Below are positions 1 to 13,280 of a stretch of DNA of 64,000 nt, one piece after another. The stretch lies in the NCBI GenBank assembly GCA_022225965.2, contig JAKJXP020000101.1, positions 62,001-126,000 of the forward strand. Reading direction: 5' to 3'. The stretch is from Diatrype stigma. Taxonomy: Eukaryota > Ascomycota > Sordariomycetes > Xylariales > Diatrypaceae. The notes under the pieces were generated by a model. That model made no database searches. It saw only the letters and a program-made list of their open reading frames with translations, and was not told the origin of the DNA. The position numbers and the translations under genes are program-made. How positions within the stretch are numbered: position 1 is the first letter of the stretch; each line of letters begins with the position of its first letter.

Positions 1-77
1 AGCCTGATAACCGGGTTGGGCGGCGATACTGGTTCGCCAAGTCATCGGCTGGGTGGATTGCTCGAGAACGTAGATGG

Positions 78-3000
78 TTATTCATCGCGCCGTGAAGGCA
101 CGGCGTCGCAAGACTCGTCGGAAGAGCTGCTGGAGTCTTCGTGGACCACGGATTTGCTCGAGTCAAGTTCGGCGTGAGGGATATTAGCCTTGCGCATTAA
201 CTTCTCGGCCTTGCGTTTGAGAGCCTTGTAATCTTCAGCTGCCTTCTCTGCCTTTGCCTGTCTATTCCACATTTCGGCGTATAGGCCGTTTTCGGCGAGT
301 AACTCTTCGTGCGTTCCCTTCTCGGCAATGGATCCATTTTTCAGGACCAATATTTGATCAGCGTGCGTGATAGTGGATAGCCGATGTCTAAAATTCTGTT
401 AGCCTAATGACAGGGGGGTCAGGGTTGGCTGAGAGCCTGAGGCGAGAGAAAACTCACGCGATCACCATCAGCGTGTGGCCCACGCCAATTTTCGTAAGTC
501 GTGACTGGATGGCTTGTTCGGTTTGACTGTCCAGGGCAGACGTGGCTTCGTCCAGCATGATGATTTTCGGGTTTTTGAGTAGCGTCCGGGCAATCGCAAC
601 GCGCTGTTTCTCACCGCCACTCAGGCGGAGACCGCGCTCACCGACCTTAGTGCTGTAGCCATCGGGGAAAGACATGATCCGATCGTGGATACTGGCTGCT
701 TGGCAAGCAGCGATGATGTCTTTTTCTGTCGCGTTCTGATTCGCGTACCGCAAGTTGTACATGAGGGTATCATTGAACAAAATCGTATCTTGTGGCACTA
801 CTCCTATGAAGCGCCGAATCGAGTCGATCGTAACGTCCTTGACATCCTGGCCATCTACCCTTATGTGGCCCTCTTGGCAGTTGTAATAGCGGTACATCAG
901 ACGGAAGAGCGTTGATTTGCCTCCGCCTGATTCACCTACCAGAGCAGTGGTGGTTCCCGGCTCGCAAGTGAAGGTGAGGTCTCTCAAAGCCGGCTTTCGG
1001 GGGTCGTATGCGAATCCAACCTTAGAGAATTCGACGCGGCCCTCGCAAGTGGTCGCCGGTGTTGCGCCCACCCGATCTTTCACGCTGGGTTGCTGCTTGA
1101 ACAGCTCTAAAAGACGCTCTCCGGAGATCATGGCCTGCTGTACAGTGCGGTAGAACGTGCCGAAGAAATTGAGGGGTCCCTGGAGCTGTCCGAGGTAGGT
1201 GATCAGCATCACAAAGTCGCCCACGCTTCGCTGGCCTTGTGTAACCTGATATGCACCAAACATCATAGCAACAAGCATTCCGATCATGAAAGTCATGGAC
1301 TGGCAGACGTTCATCACGTTGATGCTAAGGGTAACTTTGGCCTCGGCGTCCTGGAAACTCTGAACAGCTGCTCGGTAGCGTTGTGCCTCCCAGTCCTCGG
1401 CGTTGAAATATTTCACAGTCTCGTATGATATGATCGAGTCGTTTTTCACCGCTTCCTCTTCGCGATCAAGGTTGGACATTAAACGTCTCTGGTCGGCGGT
1501 CTTTGTAGCCATCCGAATCGTGAGGTAGAGATAGTAGAACGTAATGCCACTAACGATGACAGCATAGACGGCGTCGAACTTGATATAGAAGTAGTTGATG
1601 GCAATGAATAGATCGACAATGATGGGAAAGACCTGGAAAGTGATCTGTTCTAGGAATGAGTTGACTGCAGACCCCTTGTTAAGAGCCGACAAGACCTCCC
1701 CAGTCCGTTTGCCAAGGTGGAAATCGAGGCTCAGAGAATGGACATGTTCGAACGCCGAAGTCATCAATGCTCGGTACGTGTGCTGCGAAACGGGAATCCA
1801 CAAGATAGACCTCAGGGAGCCTAATACTCCGGACGGTCCCTGCAGCAACTTGTACATTATTAGTAGTCCCAGGGAACCCCAAGGCATCTGTCGTCTTCCG
1901 CTATCGTCTATCATGTTGTCCCCAGATAGCTCATTGGTCAAAGCTCCAATCTGCAAGGGGACCATGATGTTCACCCATCGTTGAAGGCAAAGCAGTACGA
2001 AGCAGATGACGACAATAGCCTGCAATCTGATCTGCTTGGTAGGCCACATGTACGGGAAGAAGACGGAGTATCCACGGAGGTACTCGAACCAGGTGGTATG
2101 CGGCAGCTTCTCGGGACGGTAGAACCCGGCCTCTTCGTCAACCGATTGATGGCTAGCATCGGCAGCACCATTAGTGTTGCTCGTGGTATGGCCGTTAACA
2201 CCAGATTGGATCGAGTGGCCATTCGTGTGGTAATGTGCCGCACGGCCATTGCCATGTCCATTAGCGTGTATAAGAGGCGTGGCTTCGTTGGCTTCCGATT
2301 GATAGTACTCTTCGACCTTGACTCGTCCGGTAAGACTCTTGCTAAGCATGGTACTAGCATAAACGGCAACCATTCCAAAGAGGAGAAATAGACGGATGCC
2401 AGAGAAACAAAGCTCAACGACGTCCCATGTCGTAAGCTCATCCACGATCTCGTACCGATTGCGACCGAAGTTGGTCATAACCTTATGAGAACCAGAAAGG
2501 ATAATGGCTTCGCAGGTACTGATGATGATTTCACCCACGAGAGCGAGAGACCAAGTGACGATGTGCACTAAGGACGGGCTTGTGCTCCACTCAAACAGAG
2601 TGAGGGTGAAGTACACCCACACAAGCGCTGAGCCGAGAACGAAGACCTATGATAATGGTCAGCTTAAAGGCAGCGGTTGCAATGCGCACGACGACAAGAA
2701 AAAACCTACTGTTTTCGGTTCTCCGCACCACCACCCATGTTCACCGTCCGTGGACCGATATGCCAAGGCTCGGGCAGTAATGGTAATTCCAGTCCCCAAA
2801 AATGTCAGAGTTGTCAATATACTGGCCCATTGGAAGAATAGCCTCGTGTTTGGGCCAAACGCATATCGTTCCGGCTCGACATGGCCCTTTCTCCGTTTGG
2901 TGACAGGCAGCGGCTTCCCACCTGGGCCTCTGGCCTCGGGCACGACAACTTCCTCTTTGCTAGCATTGTAGATAGAATAAGAGGCACCGACAAGGATGAA

Positions 3001-3093
3001 CACCAAAATCAAGATGTCGGGATACAGATATTGCGTAATATTCCGTACCCTCTCTGCGGGTGTGTCGTGTGGATTGGTGACCACGTTTTTCAT
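78..3093 (-). CDS. hmt1: Vacuolar ABC half-transporter, heavy metal tolerance (Hmt1/ABCB6) type
   Basis: Predicted half-size ABC exporter. Family members sit in the vacuolar or organelle membrane and export glutathione- or phytochelatin-conjugated metals, so substrate and location here are inferred. Exons on the minus strand are 3093-2710, 2646-458 and 387-78. Introns of 63 and 70 nt have GTAGGT and GTGAGT donors and ATAG and TTTAG acceptors. The three pieces close in frame as 960 residues, longer than S. pombe Hmt1. Order: an N-terminal extra membrane region (TMD0-like, about residues 1-300, with an Asn/Gly/His-rich linker), the six-helix ABC membrane domain, then one nucleotide-binding domain. 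That domain has Walker [10 protein letters not shown] (about 699-707), signature LSGGE (about 803), Walker [13 protein letters not shown] and the H-loop VIAHRLST, which is rebuilt only by splicing exons 2 and 3. The tail is acidic and Ser-rich. All catalytic motifs are intact. Confidence 0.95.
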
Positions 3094-3560
3094 CTTGCAA
3101 CTTGAACCGCCCAGTTAGCAAAAGCCGGGTGAGGAACATACATTGCACAGCCGTCTGTCTGTTCGGGGCAGACTTTTTGTTTTTTCTTTCTTCCTGTTTT
3201 CCAGGCTGCGGGGCATATGGGACATACATGGATTTTTATTTTTTTCCAGATCTCGTATTAGATCATCGTATGCACAGGACTCCTTACTTGATGAAGAACA
3301 CCCATACACTCGAGCTCCAAAACGTGACTTCGCCAGCCTCAATGCTGAGCTGAGCTGAGCGGTAGTTTAGCTTTGGAGACACAGAGTAGGTAACAGTTAA
3401 CGTACGTTAATAGTAAAAAAAAGCGAAGGTCAAAAGCCTACACTCGCCTCCAGTCAGTAAAATCCTGGTCTAAATGCGTCTAAAAGCCTGTGGGGCTGGG
3501 TCACCGGATGGTGTTAGTGGCAAAAGCCACGATTTTGGGGGGGAAACCGGACACCCAGAC
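3094..3560. other. 5' flank of the ABC transporter gene
   Basis: Upstream region of the minus-strand transporter. It has T-rich stretches and a small AGCTGAGCTGAGC repeat near 3346. I see no further gene and no clear TATA box. Confidence 0.4.
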
Positions 3561-3712
3561 AACCCAGACTGTTGACTAGGGAAGGAGAAAATGCACGGAA
3601 AATGCGTCCTGATGTTCTGGACGGGTGGATCTGCAATGGGGCGGGGGCAGCTGGTTTAGTACATCACCGAGAAGCCCCATCCGAGCAGATCGACAGACAT
3701 CGACGTGAGGAA

Positions 3713-3790
3713 GAGCCTGAGCCAGAGCCTGAGCCTGAGCCAGAACCAGAACCAGAGCCTGAGCCTGAGCCGGAGCCGGAGCCCGAGAGC
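3713..3790. repeat. GAGCCT/GAGCCA hexanucleotide microsatellite
   Basis: About 13 imperfect copies of GAGCC(T/A/G), with a few GAACCA variants. One frame reads as a Glu-Pro repeat and the opposite strand also stays open, which creates spurious open frames. Confidence 0.85.
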
Positions 3791-4199
3791 CAGAAGAGCG
3801 AAAGGAAAAAAAGGGCTTACATACGAATAAAAGTGGGTGTGACAGGCTTAGGCACAAATTCGGAACTTCTTGTAGGTTATTTCTTATATTAGTTCGCTTG
3901 GGTGCTGGGAGCAATTACCCCGCGATGCTGGAACGAGTGGAAGAGTTTATGTCGAGGGGCGATGTGAAGTCGAACAGATGGCCAGCGTTCTTAAATGCAT
4001 TAATGCACGAGAGCTTTGGGTAAGGGGGGGAGACAAAAAAGGTACTCGGTACTCAAAAGGTGGTGTGGGTGGAGGCAGGTATGGAGAGGTCTACCGAATG
4101 GAGTAGAGGTAGAGGTGTATGTAGACCCGTGTATGTATGTGTTTAGCAGGAAGTGGGAGTAGTGGGCGTAGCGTCTATACATGTATTAGCGTCAAGTAC

Positions 4200-4280
4200 T
4201 TGGTTAAGTGTACCTAGGTACGGAGTATGTAGGTATGTATGTAGGCAGGTATGTATGTAGGTATGTAGGTATGTAGGTGG
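4200..4280. repeat. GTATGTAG-type tandem repeat
   Basis: Irregular tandem copies of GTATGTAG and GTAGGTAT units. The wider 4.0-5.6 kb region stays rich in GTAGGTAT and GGTATGTG words. Confidence 0.8.
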
Positions 4281-5046
4281 TTAAGTATGCCCGATGCCCG
4301 ATGAGCGATGAGCCGGAGACACAGGGACACCCGTCAGATCAAGTGACGACGTCGAGGATGAGATGATGATATAATATGATATCTCGGAGAAACGGTGGAA
4401 GACGCACGGAATGGCCAGCCTGTAGCCGTTCTGTAGAGACATGCCAGGAATACAGTGCATGCAGCCGGAGCTTCCAGGTTGCCTGCTTCTTTTCCCCTTC
4501 TATACCCCAGTGACGAATGGGGTCGGCGGTTTCTGGCAAGGGTAAACTCGACGGGGGGAGGGGAGGAAGGGGGGGTCCCAAGGTGACTATAACTACCTGG
4601 TACGTAGGTGATAAAGAGGAGGGAGCGGAGGAGGGACTTGGGTGAAGGTGAAAAAGGAACCTTGGAAGTTACTAGCATGTAGTCATGTAGTCTCAGCCAG
4701 GCGATTGTTGATATCAACCGCGCGGGGACTCCCCGATCATGCCTGTTGTCTGGTAGGGCTTAGGGGAAAATAAAGAGACCACAGCTGCAGAAAGGGAGGG
4801 CAAAGGAAGAGAAAGGGGGTGATAGGCAGCGGATAGACAGCGGAAAGGGAAGCCAAAGACGGGAAAGGGAACAATACGTTAATGGAAACACGCAACCTGG
4901 GTAGCTTACCGGCGTCTGAACCACCAATACGATGCGTGCAATATGATACATGCAACAGTGCAGGTCGGTTAATCGAGGCACTAAACAAAGTGGCGGATGC
5001 AAGATAGCTGAGATGCTGTGGTCGACGTGATTGATGTTGGATGTTG

Positions 5047-5073
5047 GATATCGATATCGATATCGATATTGAT
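5047..5073. repeat. GATATC/ATCGAT palindromic microsatellite
   Basis: About four tandem copies of ATCGAT, self-complementary as a block, so it could extrude as a cruciform. Confidence 0.8.
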
Positions 5074-5506
5074 GTGAGTGTCAGTGCCAGTGCCGGTACG
5101 AAACCCAAAGGGGAGCCCAATGATACATGGAAATGACAAGAATAACTAATGTATGAGAGCGCAGGTATATGCGTGGATCTGTGTATATCAAGGCGTGGGC
5201 AGGTAGGCGGGCAGGCAGGTATGCAGCATGCTTGCTTGCTTTGTGTTGTAGTTAGGTATGTGGTTGTGTGGTGCGGTATGGCATATAGTGTGGTGTGTAA
5301 TGTGGTGTGCGAGGTGGTGTGTGGTATGGTGTATAGATGTGGTATGTGCCCAGTATGCGCCCAGTGGTGTAGGTATGTGGGTGGTGTATTGGGTATGGTG
5401 TATTGGGTATGGTAGGCGGTAACTACATACCTAGGTACAGTACTCTAGTAACTGCCTACTAGGTACTATGCAGGTGGTGTATATTGGTGTGTATTGTGCT
5501 GTACTG

Positions 5507-5542
5507 CTACTACCTGGGCTACTACCTGGGCTACTACCTGGG
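5507..5542. repeat. 12-bp minisatellite, three copies
   Basis: Three perfect tandem copies of CTACTACCTGGG. Confidence 0.85.
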
Positions 5543-8500
5543 CGGTTGCTAGGTATGTACTTACATAGTGTAGCTACCTACGAAGCATGTGTGTATCATC
5601 CATGGATGGACGTGTGTATCATGGATGTGTGTGTGCGTATGTGCGCGCGCGTGTGGATGCAGGGCTTGACGTTAGTTAAAGCCTCATGCCGCATCTCCTC
5701 CTGTGTGATTGTTGAATGTCGAATGCAGACATGTGGTCTGCCAGGGCCGCCTACCTAGACTGGCAGTCTGGCTGTCTGGCAGACAGAAACAGCCAAACGG
5801 CTTATAGCCTACCTCACCGCCTTGCCCTCTAGCTGGCGGCGTCTGGCCTGGGTCGACGGTGATTCAGGCGCGTCCGCTAGTTAGCTCTGCCTGCTAGTGC
5901 AGCGCCTGCATGCCGCAGGGTATGCCGTCTCGTGGGTCTCCGCCCCCTCCCCCCTGTCAAAGAGGGTTGTGGCTTTCGAGAGGGTGTGGTGGGGTTGGAG
6001 ATGCTGGACAGGGATCCGGCAAGGAGCTCTGGCTGTCCGGGTTGATCGAGTGGATGGGAATTTGGCAGAGGAAGAGGGGAGAGCTTCAGCCGAGCATCAT
6101 AATACCTAGGTACCGGTCTTCGTGGTCTTCATACGAGCCTTGGATCTTCATCGGGAGCGACGAGTGGCAGGTAAATATAGTAAACGCTCCAAAAGCTGAC
6201 TGTCGGTGGAGGTCATTCCTCAATCATATTCATTAATTAAGCATATTGTACTCAGTATACCTAGGCAGTATATAGCTATAGTAAGTATAGTAAGTATAGT
6301 ATCCTTGATGCTGTCACCCCGTCGGTTAACCTGCCTGCCTACTCCATACGAGTAGTACATAGGTTAGGTAAGGAGAAACTATCACCGATGCACATCTAAC
6401 CACCTACCCAGGAATACATCGAACTGGGTACCTCCTATCGTTAAGACTCGGACGGCCTCGTGCTTGGTATCAATGACCTATATACCATGTAGCTACTTGA
6501 TGGCAGCGTAGGCACATGGCTGTCGGGATCCGGGAGAGGGTTCTCCTTGTGTACCGTGGACATCGAGAAGGGTCGAGATATATCCCTGCCCGGGCTCCCC
6601 TGTAGGTACCTACATAGGTACTGGGGGATATACCACAATCAGGCAATCTACCATGTACCTAGATGATGTATCAGAATCTGGTAGCACCCAGAACCCAGCA
6701 TCCCGTCGGAGCGGTGTTGTGTAACTGTGCGGTTGCGAGTGCCAGGTTCCGAGAGTATGGTTTGTTTTCTGCAGCCGACGGCGAAAATCGGGTAGCCGCT
6801 CGTCAATTCCAGCCAGCCAGGTCGACAGGCCGACAGGCCTCCTGGTGTCCTGGTCTCCTGGCCTACTGGCTTTAGTTGCTGGTCTACTGGCGAGGTATAC
6901 GCACAATACCTGCCTATAAAACGAGCGTTAATGAGCAACCCCTTTAGCCTTAAATGAAACTTACTACATAAGTTTACATATGGAGCAGGCCGTTAGGTAA
7001 GGAATAGAGATTGGGAAGGAATGAGGAATGAGGAATGACAGCTACATACACGTATATATAAAGCTATAGAGCAGCAGAGTCCAGGAAGGATAGGAAGGAT
7101 TCCATGCCCTGCGATGAGTATATCTCTCTCATCTCGGCTCCAGGCCTCCTGGCGCGGATATCCGTCTACTATGTAGTCCTAGTATTAGTACCTACGAAGT
7201 ACACTCTCACCTTCGCACGCACCCATTCGTGCTGTATGAGCATCGGCTGGCATATGGATCTTTTAGCCCGAAATGGTTAAACAGTATTAAGGCTCGTGAG
7301 AATTTAAGGTCCGGAAATGTCCATGTCAACTTATTATTAGGCTGATGGGCGACTCACGCCGCAGTGCTACATATGCCTAGCAGGTTATGTATGTGGTTAG
7401 TGTATGTGTGTATGTGCAATACAATAGTATGTACAATACAATACGTAGTATTTAGTTGCTCGAGACTGGAGGTTGGGCTACAGGCCTGTTCGGACCAAAG
7501 GTTTACAGACCTTGTAGCTATACACGATGCGGGTGCCGTTGCTGTTGTTAGTGATAGTTACAGGTAGGTAAGATTGTTATCAGATCCTTGAGCGCAAGAT
7601 CGCATCATGTAGGTAGTTACAAGTAATCAAAAAAGAACAAATGTCCAACGGTCCAACGGTTCAACGGCCCAATGGCAATTCGATTGCTGACCAATGTAAC
7701 TATTAACACACCTGGCGTGGCGTGGCCCGTCTTATCCTGTCCTACCCTGCCTTATCATGTCATGTCATGTCCTGTCTTGCACTGCATCGAGGTTTGCATC
7801 GGACGAAGCAAGCAACCAAGCGAGGGGAGCAAGCGAACGAACGAACGAGCGAACGTAGAGAGAACATTCGTCTGAACTTTCACTTCAACGGCCGCCTCCT
7901 TTTTCGTCTCTCTTTTTCGGTCGTTTTTCTGGTGTTTCTTTCTTTTTATAGAACCAAACCCTGTTTGTTCCATGGGGATGTTCTTTAGTTTGACAGCTTG
8001 CTTCTCTCGCTACCGACTCCTAAGAAGTCCGTCTCCAAAGCTGGATTCGAGGATCGGATGGCAAGCTACCGCATCTAGGACTCTTCCGCCGCTAGGTGGC
8101 CCTTTATTTCGCGATCTCTAGCCCCTTTTTTCCCGCCTCGACCGTCCCCCCCTCGTCCCTCGTAACCCTCGCTCGCTATGTGGGCGGGAGCGATAGTAGT
8201 AGTGGTGCCCACGAGACAAACAAGACTGCTCTAACCGATCGATAGATAGTCAACCATAACTAAAACCAGAACCAGAACCTCCAGGGCCAGGGGCAGGACC
8301 GGGGCCAGGAAGGACTAGGACCAAGGAGAAAAAAGGACCATCCCATCATCCCGTACGCGGGATGCCCTATGGCATCGCAACGTCCATGGAAAGCGTCGCA
8401 ATGGCGCCGCTCCGTTTCCAAATACCGTCAGCAGGCCGTGTCTTGGCAACCCCAATCCGTCCTTCTCCCTCCAGTCTAGCACGGCGATATCGAGCGATAA

Positions 8501-9827
8501 GATCCAGACCCCGGCGGGAGAGCGGGACCGGTGTAGATGTGGGGTCGATCTTCAGCAATTAGATTCGACATCAGATGGGTGCCGAATGTAACTCTACTTG
8601 CATCCCCCTTGTCCTGTCATCCTGCCAGCTTGCGCCGAGTCGAATCGCGGAATCCCAACCCGTCGTCTGCCTCTATTCAACGACAAGCGCCCTCCTGCCC
8701 CCCTCCCCCGCCCCGAAGGTAGGTTTGAGGTAGAGCGTAAAGGTGTATTTTCCTTCTTTTCGAAAGGGTCTTTTTCTTCCCCCGTCTTTGCTGTATGGCT
8801 CCTATGCCACGCCATCATCCTAAGCTTTTTCGCAACGTGTCATACGACGGTACCCGTGGAGCAGATAGGCCCAATGAACAGCGGGACTATCAGATCATGG
8901 GGGGGAACGAGCCCAATGCAGAGACTCCTTCTTCTCCAGCGAAGCCCCCCCCCTCTCCGCCCCCATCCCCCCCATTCGCCCTTCTCAAGGCAAGAGAAGG
9001 GAACATGTAGATCGGGTACAACTGCAGGCAAGAGATATCCCCAAGTCCAAAGTCAGATCAAGGTGCAAAAGCCAAGAGTGCGCCTATCGCTTGACCGCTC
9101 GCTCGCTCGCTTGACAGCTCACCGGTGCCGTTTCAGATGCTTACTAGGTACTTGCATGCAGAGGCAAAAAAAAAAAAAAAGACACGGAAAGAAAAAAGAA
9201 GGAGGCCCACATTAAGTAGTGCCCAGATAGCCGTGATGGCGCCGTGCATATTGACTGGACTGAACTGAACCGACAAATGCAATGCTGCTGCACCACGGTT
9301 TGGGCCATCGGGCACGGTCCGCTCCCACGTGGTTGCCCGCCGTGAAGTACCTAGATTCTGCCCGCTGCTAGATTTGTCCGCCCGCCCGCTAGAGAGATGT
9401 GCCAGACAGAAGTCTGACATGATAGATGGGATGTCGTGCAGCTTCGCCTCTCTCCATCCCGAGGCAGAGGCGTTGCGGGTTGGGACGAAGATAAGCCTGT
9501 TCTGTCCTGTTCTGCCTGCCGTCTTTGTTAAAGATCCCTGTCCCGCATCCCCAGATATGGATGGGATGGCCCGGATGGGAGAGGGGCAAAATGGAAAGGA
9601 GGGGAGGGGGGGGGGGTACGAAAAAAAAAAGAAAAAGTCCGATGTCTCGCAAGGCTGAGACCATCTGACACAACATATGCACGCCATCCCTGCAGTGCGC
9701 TTCTTGTCTCATCCGGGGGACCCTATGCGGGGAACGAACAAGCTTTGCACGGTCACCCCCATGGGCCACGAGATGGGACGGGTAAAATGACCAGCGAGAA
9801 AAATAAACAACCAAGCAGGCATGAAGC

Positions 9828-9844
9828 GGGGGGGGGGGGGGGGG
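9828..9844. repeat. Poly-G run, 17 nt
   Basis: Uninterrupted G17. A G11 run lies nearby at 9606-9616. Confidence 0.9.
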
Positions 9845-10692
9845 TAGGAAAAAAGCATCGTTGCAATCTTTGCTTTGCCCGAACACTACCGATGGTCCAC
9901 GTCATCCGCATGTGTGTGCCAGTTGCCAGGTGTCTCGTCTCGTCTCGGCATTGTCCTCTCGGCCTGGGCAGAGAGAGCAGAGCATAGCACTCGGGCGCTG
10001 CTGCTGCTGAATGATATCTGATATTCTGCCGTCCCTAATCAGAGAAAAACAAGGAATCGCCACCGGTCAGCCAGATCTGTCATTCCCGTCGGGCTTCAAG
10101 GGCAGAAGGCATACTACGCAGATGTGAGTGAGTGTAAGTTATGCCAGGCAAGAAGACGTAACCATATCCTTGACCAAGGCTATGCTCAGGTATGTCTGGA
10201 TTGTTCGTGAGACATGAGGGGAACGGCATGAATGGTGGCTGGTGATGCCTGTGACCAGACCGACTTGTCGACGGCTCCGTGCTGGCTGGGGAGCCTCTAT
10301 ATCATTGTTAGGCACGGCTATCTTTTCCCGCATGACAGGTACCTGATGGCAGTCCTATAGAGTAGAGCAGGCGTAAGTCAGCAGTGATGTCCGGTCAGAA
10401 CTTAGTTCGGCAGTCATACTCGAGGATATTGTAGCAATTCGGCCCAAGCTTCTTCTAAGTCAAGGAATATTTTGCTCTAACTGTACCACCATCATAGCTA
10501 TACCGCCAAGCCGTGAAGTATCCATCCCGTGAGTCCGTTTTCCGAGTGTTCGAGTTCTATCTCCAGGCAGGCAGGCAGGCAGATACATGTTGCGGTGTTG
10601 TAGGCAGCAGGCGTTTCGAGGTCTTCAAGGTGGGTGTCTTCCAGCTTCAACTACACGTTCCTTCGACACATAACGTGGCGAGGAGGAATATT

Positions 10693-10693
<1 letters not shown>

Positions 10694-10733
<40 letters not shown>

Positions 10734-10739
10734 NNNNNN

Positions 10740-10773
<34 letters not shown>
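10694..10773. repeat. Poly-G (37) / 6-N gap / poly-C (34) junction
   Basis: G37 is followed by CAC, six Ns (10734-10739) and C34. The Ns mark an assembly gap. The mirror-image poly-G and poly-C on its two sides look like two contig ends that each ran into a low-complexity or artefactual G tract. Confidence 0.9.
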
Positions 10774-10777
<4 letters not shown>

Positions 10778-12828
10778 GTCTCGAGGTCGGCATATTGCTT
10801 GCTTCTGAAGAAGCAAGAGAGGGAAAAAGTGGCTCCCAGTGTGTGGCGTCCTCTACATTAGAGAGGGGCATCCTCAGATGATGATTCTACCTCGCAATCA
10901 CTGGGTTTTGCCCGGGGACGGGAACGAGCAGTGGTCCGAGATATTATGTTGGGCACTACAAAAGGCAGCATCGTGCCGCCCGAAGCAGGAATGCTAACTA
11001 ATCGACTATTTAAAGGTTTCCACGTTGCCATGCCATGCCATGCGCTCTGGGTTACCTGTTTCTTGCTTGTATCGTATGTTGTTGTGGGATCCCCCAAAGA
11101 AGTAACGTTAAGCTGCCTGCCTACTCCATACTAAAAAATAAAGGGAGCCTATCACAAGTGCTTCGGGTGGGTTGTGGTCCCTTTTCAGGGGCCGCCCCTC
11201 AGCCCCTTAAGCCTACCGACTCCCCAGATATATAAGTGACCTGCCGATCCTGGAAGGTATCGTTATTGCGTGCTTAAGGGGCCCCCTAATCTTGCTCTCC
11301 CGCACTGGTTCTAATTAGTGGGCATGTGTGGGTGGTGCGAGTCGTAGAGAAGCTTAGGCTTTATATGCTTTTAGATCTGATTTAACTGAGGGCTAGAGTT
11401 TGCTTTTTTCGTTCTTCTTTCTTCTCTCTTTCCTTACTCTTGTTCTGGCGTGGAAAGCTCCCACAGGTCTACCCTTGGCCGAATCTACAGGGCCATACAG
11501 CGGCCCCCTTCCCCCGAGGGACTTGAAGGGCTCTCCAAGTGTTCTAGGACACCTAACGAACTGCTCTTAGTTGTGACGTCCCTTTTTCGATTACACCCTG
11601 TTTTCATTCCATGCGGTCCCATTAAGTGCAGATGCAAGAGCTTGTCATAGTTATATGAACGACTTTTGTTTTACTAGTCTGGAGCTCACCAGGCTCGTAT
11701 ACATGAAATTGAGGAAGCAAGCAACAGACGCTCGCCAGGGTATAACTATGATGCAGTCTTCCTGTCCAGGTGAGACCTTCGTTGCCTGGGTCTCCTTGAC
11801 CATGTACGTCCTCGCACTAGTTCTATGTAGTAGGAGAAATGAGGTATAGGTTCTTCCAACCCTCTACCTAGTCGGCCAAGTTAATCAATCAATGCTTTCC
11901 CATACATCGTGATCTCATAGGTTTCCGTCAGCGTAGCTGGACAGGCTCGGTGTCTCGTATGCACCTGACCTGTCAGACTCAGCCACAATGCACGTTCGAA
12001 ATGCCATCAAGGGGTCCTACCTTGCTCCCCCTGCCTATCGTGGACCAACCCCCCCATGTATAGGGACCCGTCCGGGGGACATGGAAGCGAATGCGCCTCA
12101 TCGAGCCAATGCAGCACCTGCAGGCGGTCTACGGCAGCCGGCTTAGTAACGACCGCATCCGCCCTGAGGGCCGCGGCGTACGATTCGTCCTCTGTTCCCA
12201 TCGTTCGTTCTAGTGCTCCACCAGGTCCGCTGGTTCGTAGCCCAGGCCCCAGCTTATGGTTAAGTCGCCTTCCCATGCGGCCTCCGCCCTCCTCCTCCAC
12301 TTCCTCATTGAGCCGGCTGCAGCATGCAAGCCGCCCTTGGCCTCCGTCCAAAAGCCCTCGAGTTCCGGCGACCGGGTAACGTTATGTACCTGGCGACATC
12401 TCGGCCGTCCTGCGACCTCAATCCGGTTCCACTTGTTTTTCCCCTCTGTAATATGTAAGTGATAGTTTATTGCCTACCAACCCAGTAGGTGCAGTGAACA
12501 CGAGGAACGATAGGTCGTGTACCTTGGCCAAACTACCACCTACATCGTTACATATACGTACATATGTACGCGATACGTATGCGGTTACGTACCAGCTAGC
12601 CCCTTTGCCCCAATCCCCCACCCGCGGACAAGTCGGACATTTTTAGGACGGTAACGGTAGCAGCGTGGCTGCGGGCGGGCAGCGCGTCCTGCGGTCCTGT
12701 GGCCCTGTGCCTGTCCATCGATCGAGATGCCGGGAGAGCCAAGCCCGTACTGGTCCACAGGTCCCGGTATTCCCCAGCCCATCATCATTTCCCCGGTGAA
12801 GCAAGCGCACGTTGGCGCGCGCAGCACA

Positions 12829-12870
12829 GCACAGCACAGCACAGCGCAGCGCAGCGCAGCACAGCACGCA
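12829..12870. repeat. CAGCA/CAGCG pentanucleotide repeat
   Basis: About eight tandem copies of CAGCA or CAGCG. Several frames stay open through it, which explains the overlapping low-complexity open frames around 12.6-13.0 kb. Confidence 0.8.
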
Positions 12871-13164
12871 ACCCCCATGCTGTGCTGCATGCGGCCGTGT
12901 GGGGAACATCCGCCGCTCTGGCCCGCCGCTGCCCGCTGGTCAGCAGTGCACAGATGGATTGGATAGGTGGGCGGGTGGGATTGTATCGTGGGGGACGTCC
13001 CATGTCAGATCTATGGTAGCGATCGGGTAATATAAGTTGTGGGGGAGGGGGGCGGATACGACTATCACGCTTATGTTCGCTCGCATTACTTTCCCGTGCG
13101 CGTATAAAAAGGGATGGCGGCGGTGGTGGGTGGATGGATGGGCGTCTATATGTGTGCTGTGGCG

Positions 13165-13166
<2 letters not shown>

Positions 13167-13258
<92 letters not shown>

Positions 13259-13280
13259 CCCCCCCCCCCCCCCCCCCCCC
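13167..13280. repeat. Poly-G (90) TT poly-C (22) inverted tract
   Basis: A 90-nt G run, two Ts, then 22 Cs. As written, one strand could fold as a G:C hairpin or G-quadruplex. It could equally be a collapsed assembly join like the one at 10.7 kb, but without Ns. Confidence 0.9.

Noticed and set aside
3572..3892. Open frame with a long Glu-Pro repeat
   Set aside because: Produced by the GAGCCT microsatellite; the opposite strand is equally open, and nothing outside the repeat looks like protein.
4200..5560. Repeated GTAGGTAT blocks as a possible CRISPR-like or telomeric array
   Set aside because: Irregular microsatellite without constant repeat and spacer pattern; not TTAGGG; eukaryotic context.
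12007..12351. 114-codon minus-strand frame that might be a retroelement remnant
   Set aside because: No recognisable gag, polymerase or integrase motif and no flanking repeats; cannot be supported.
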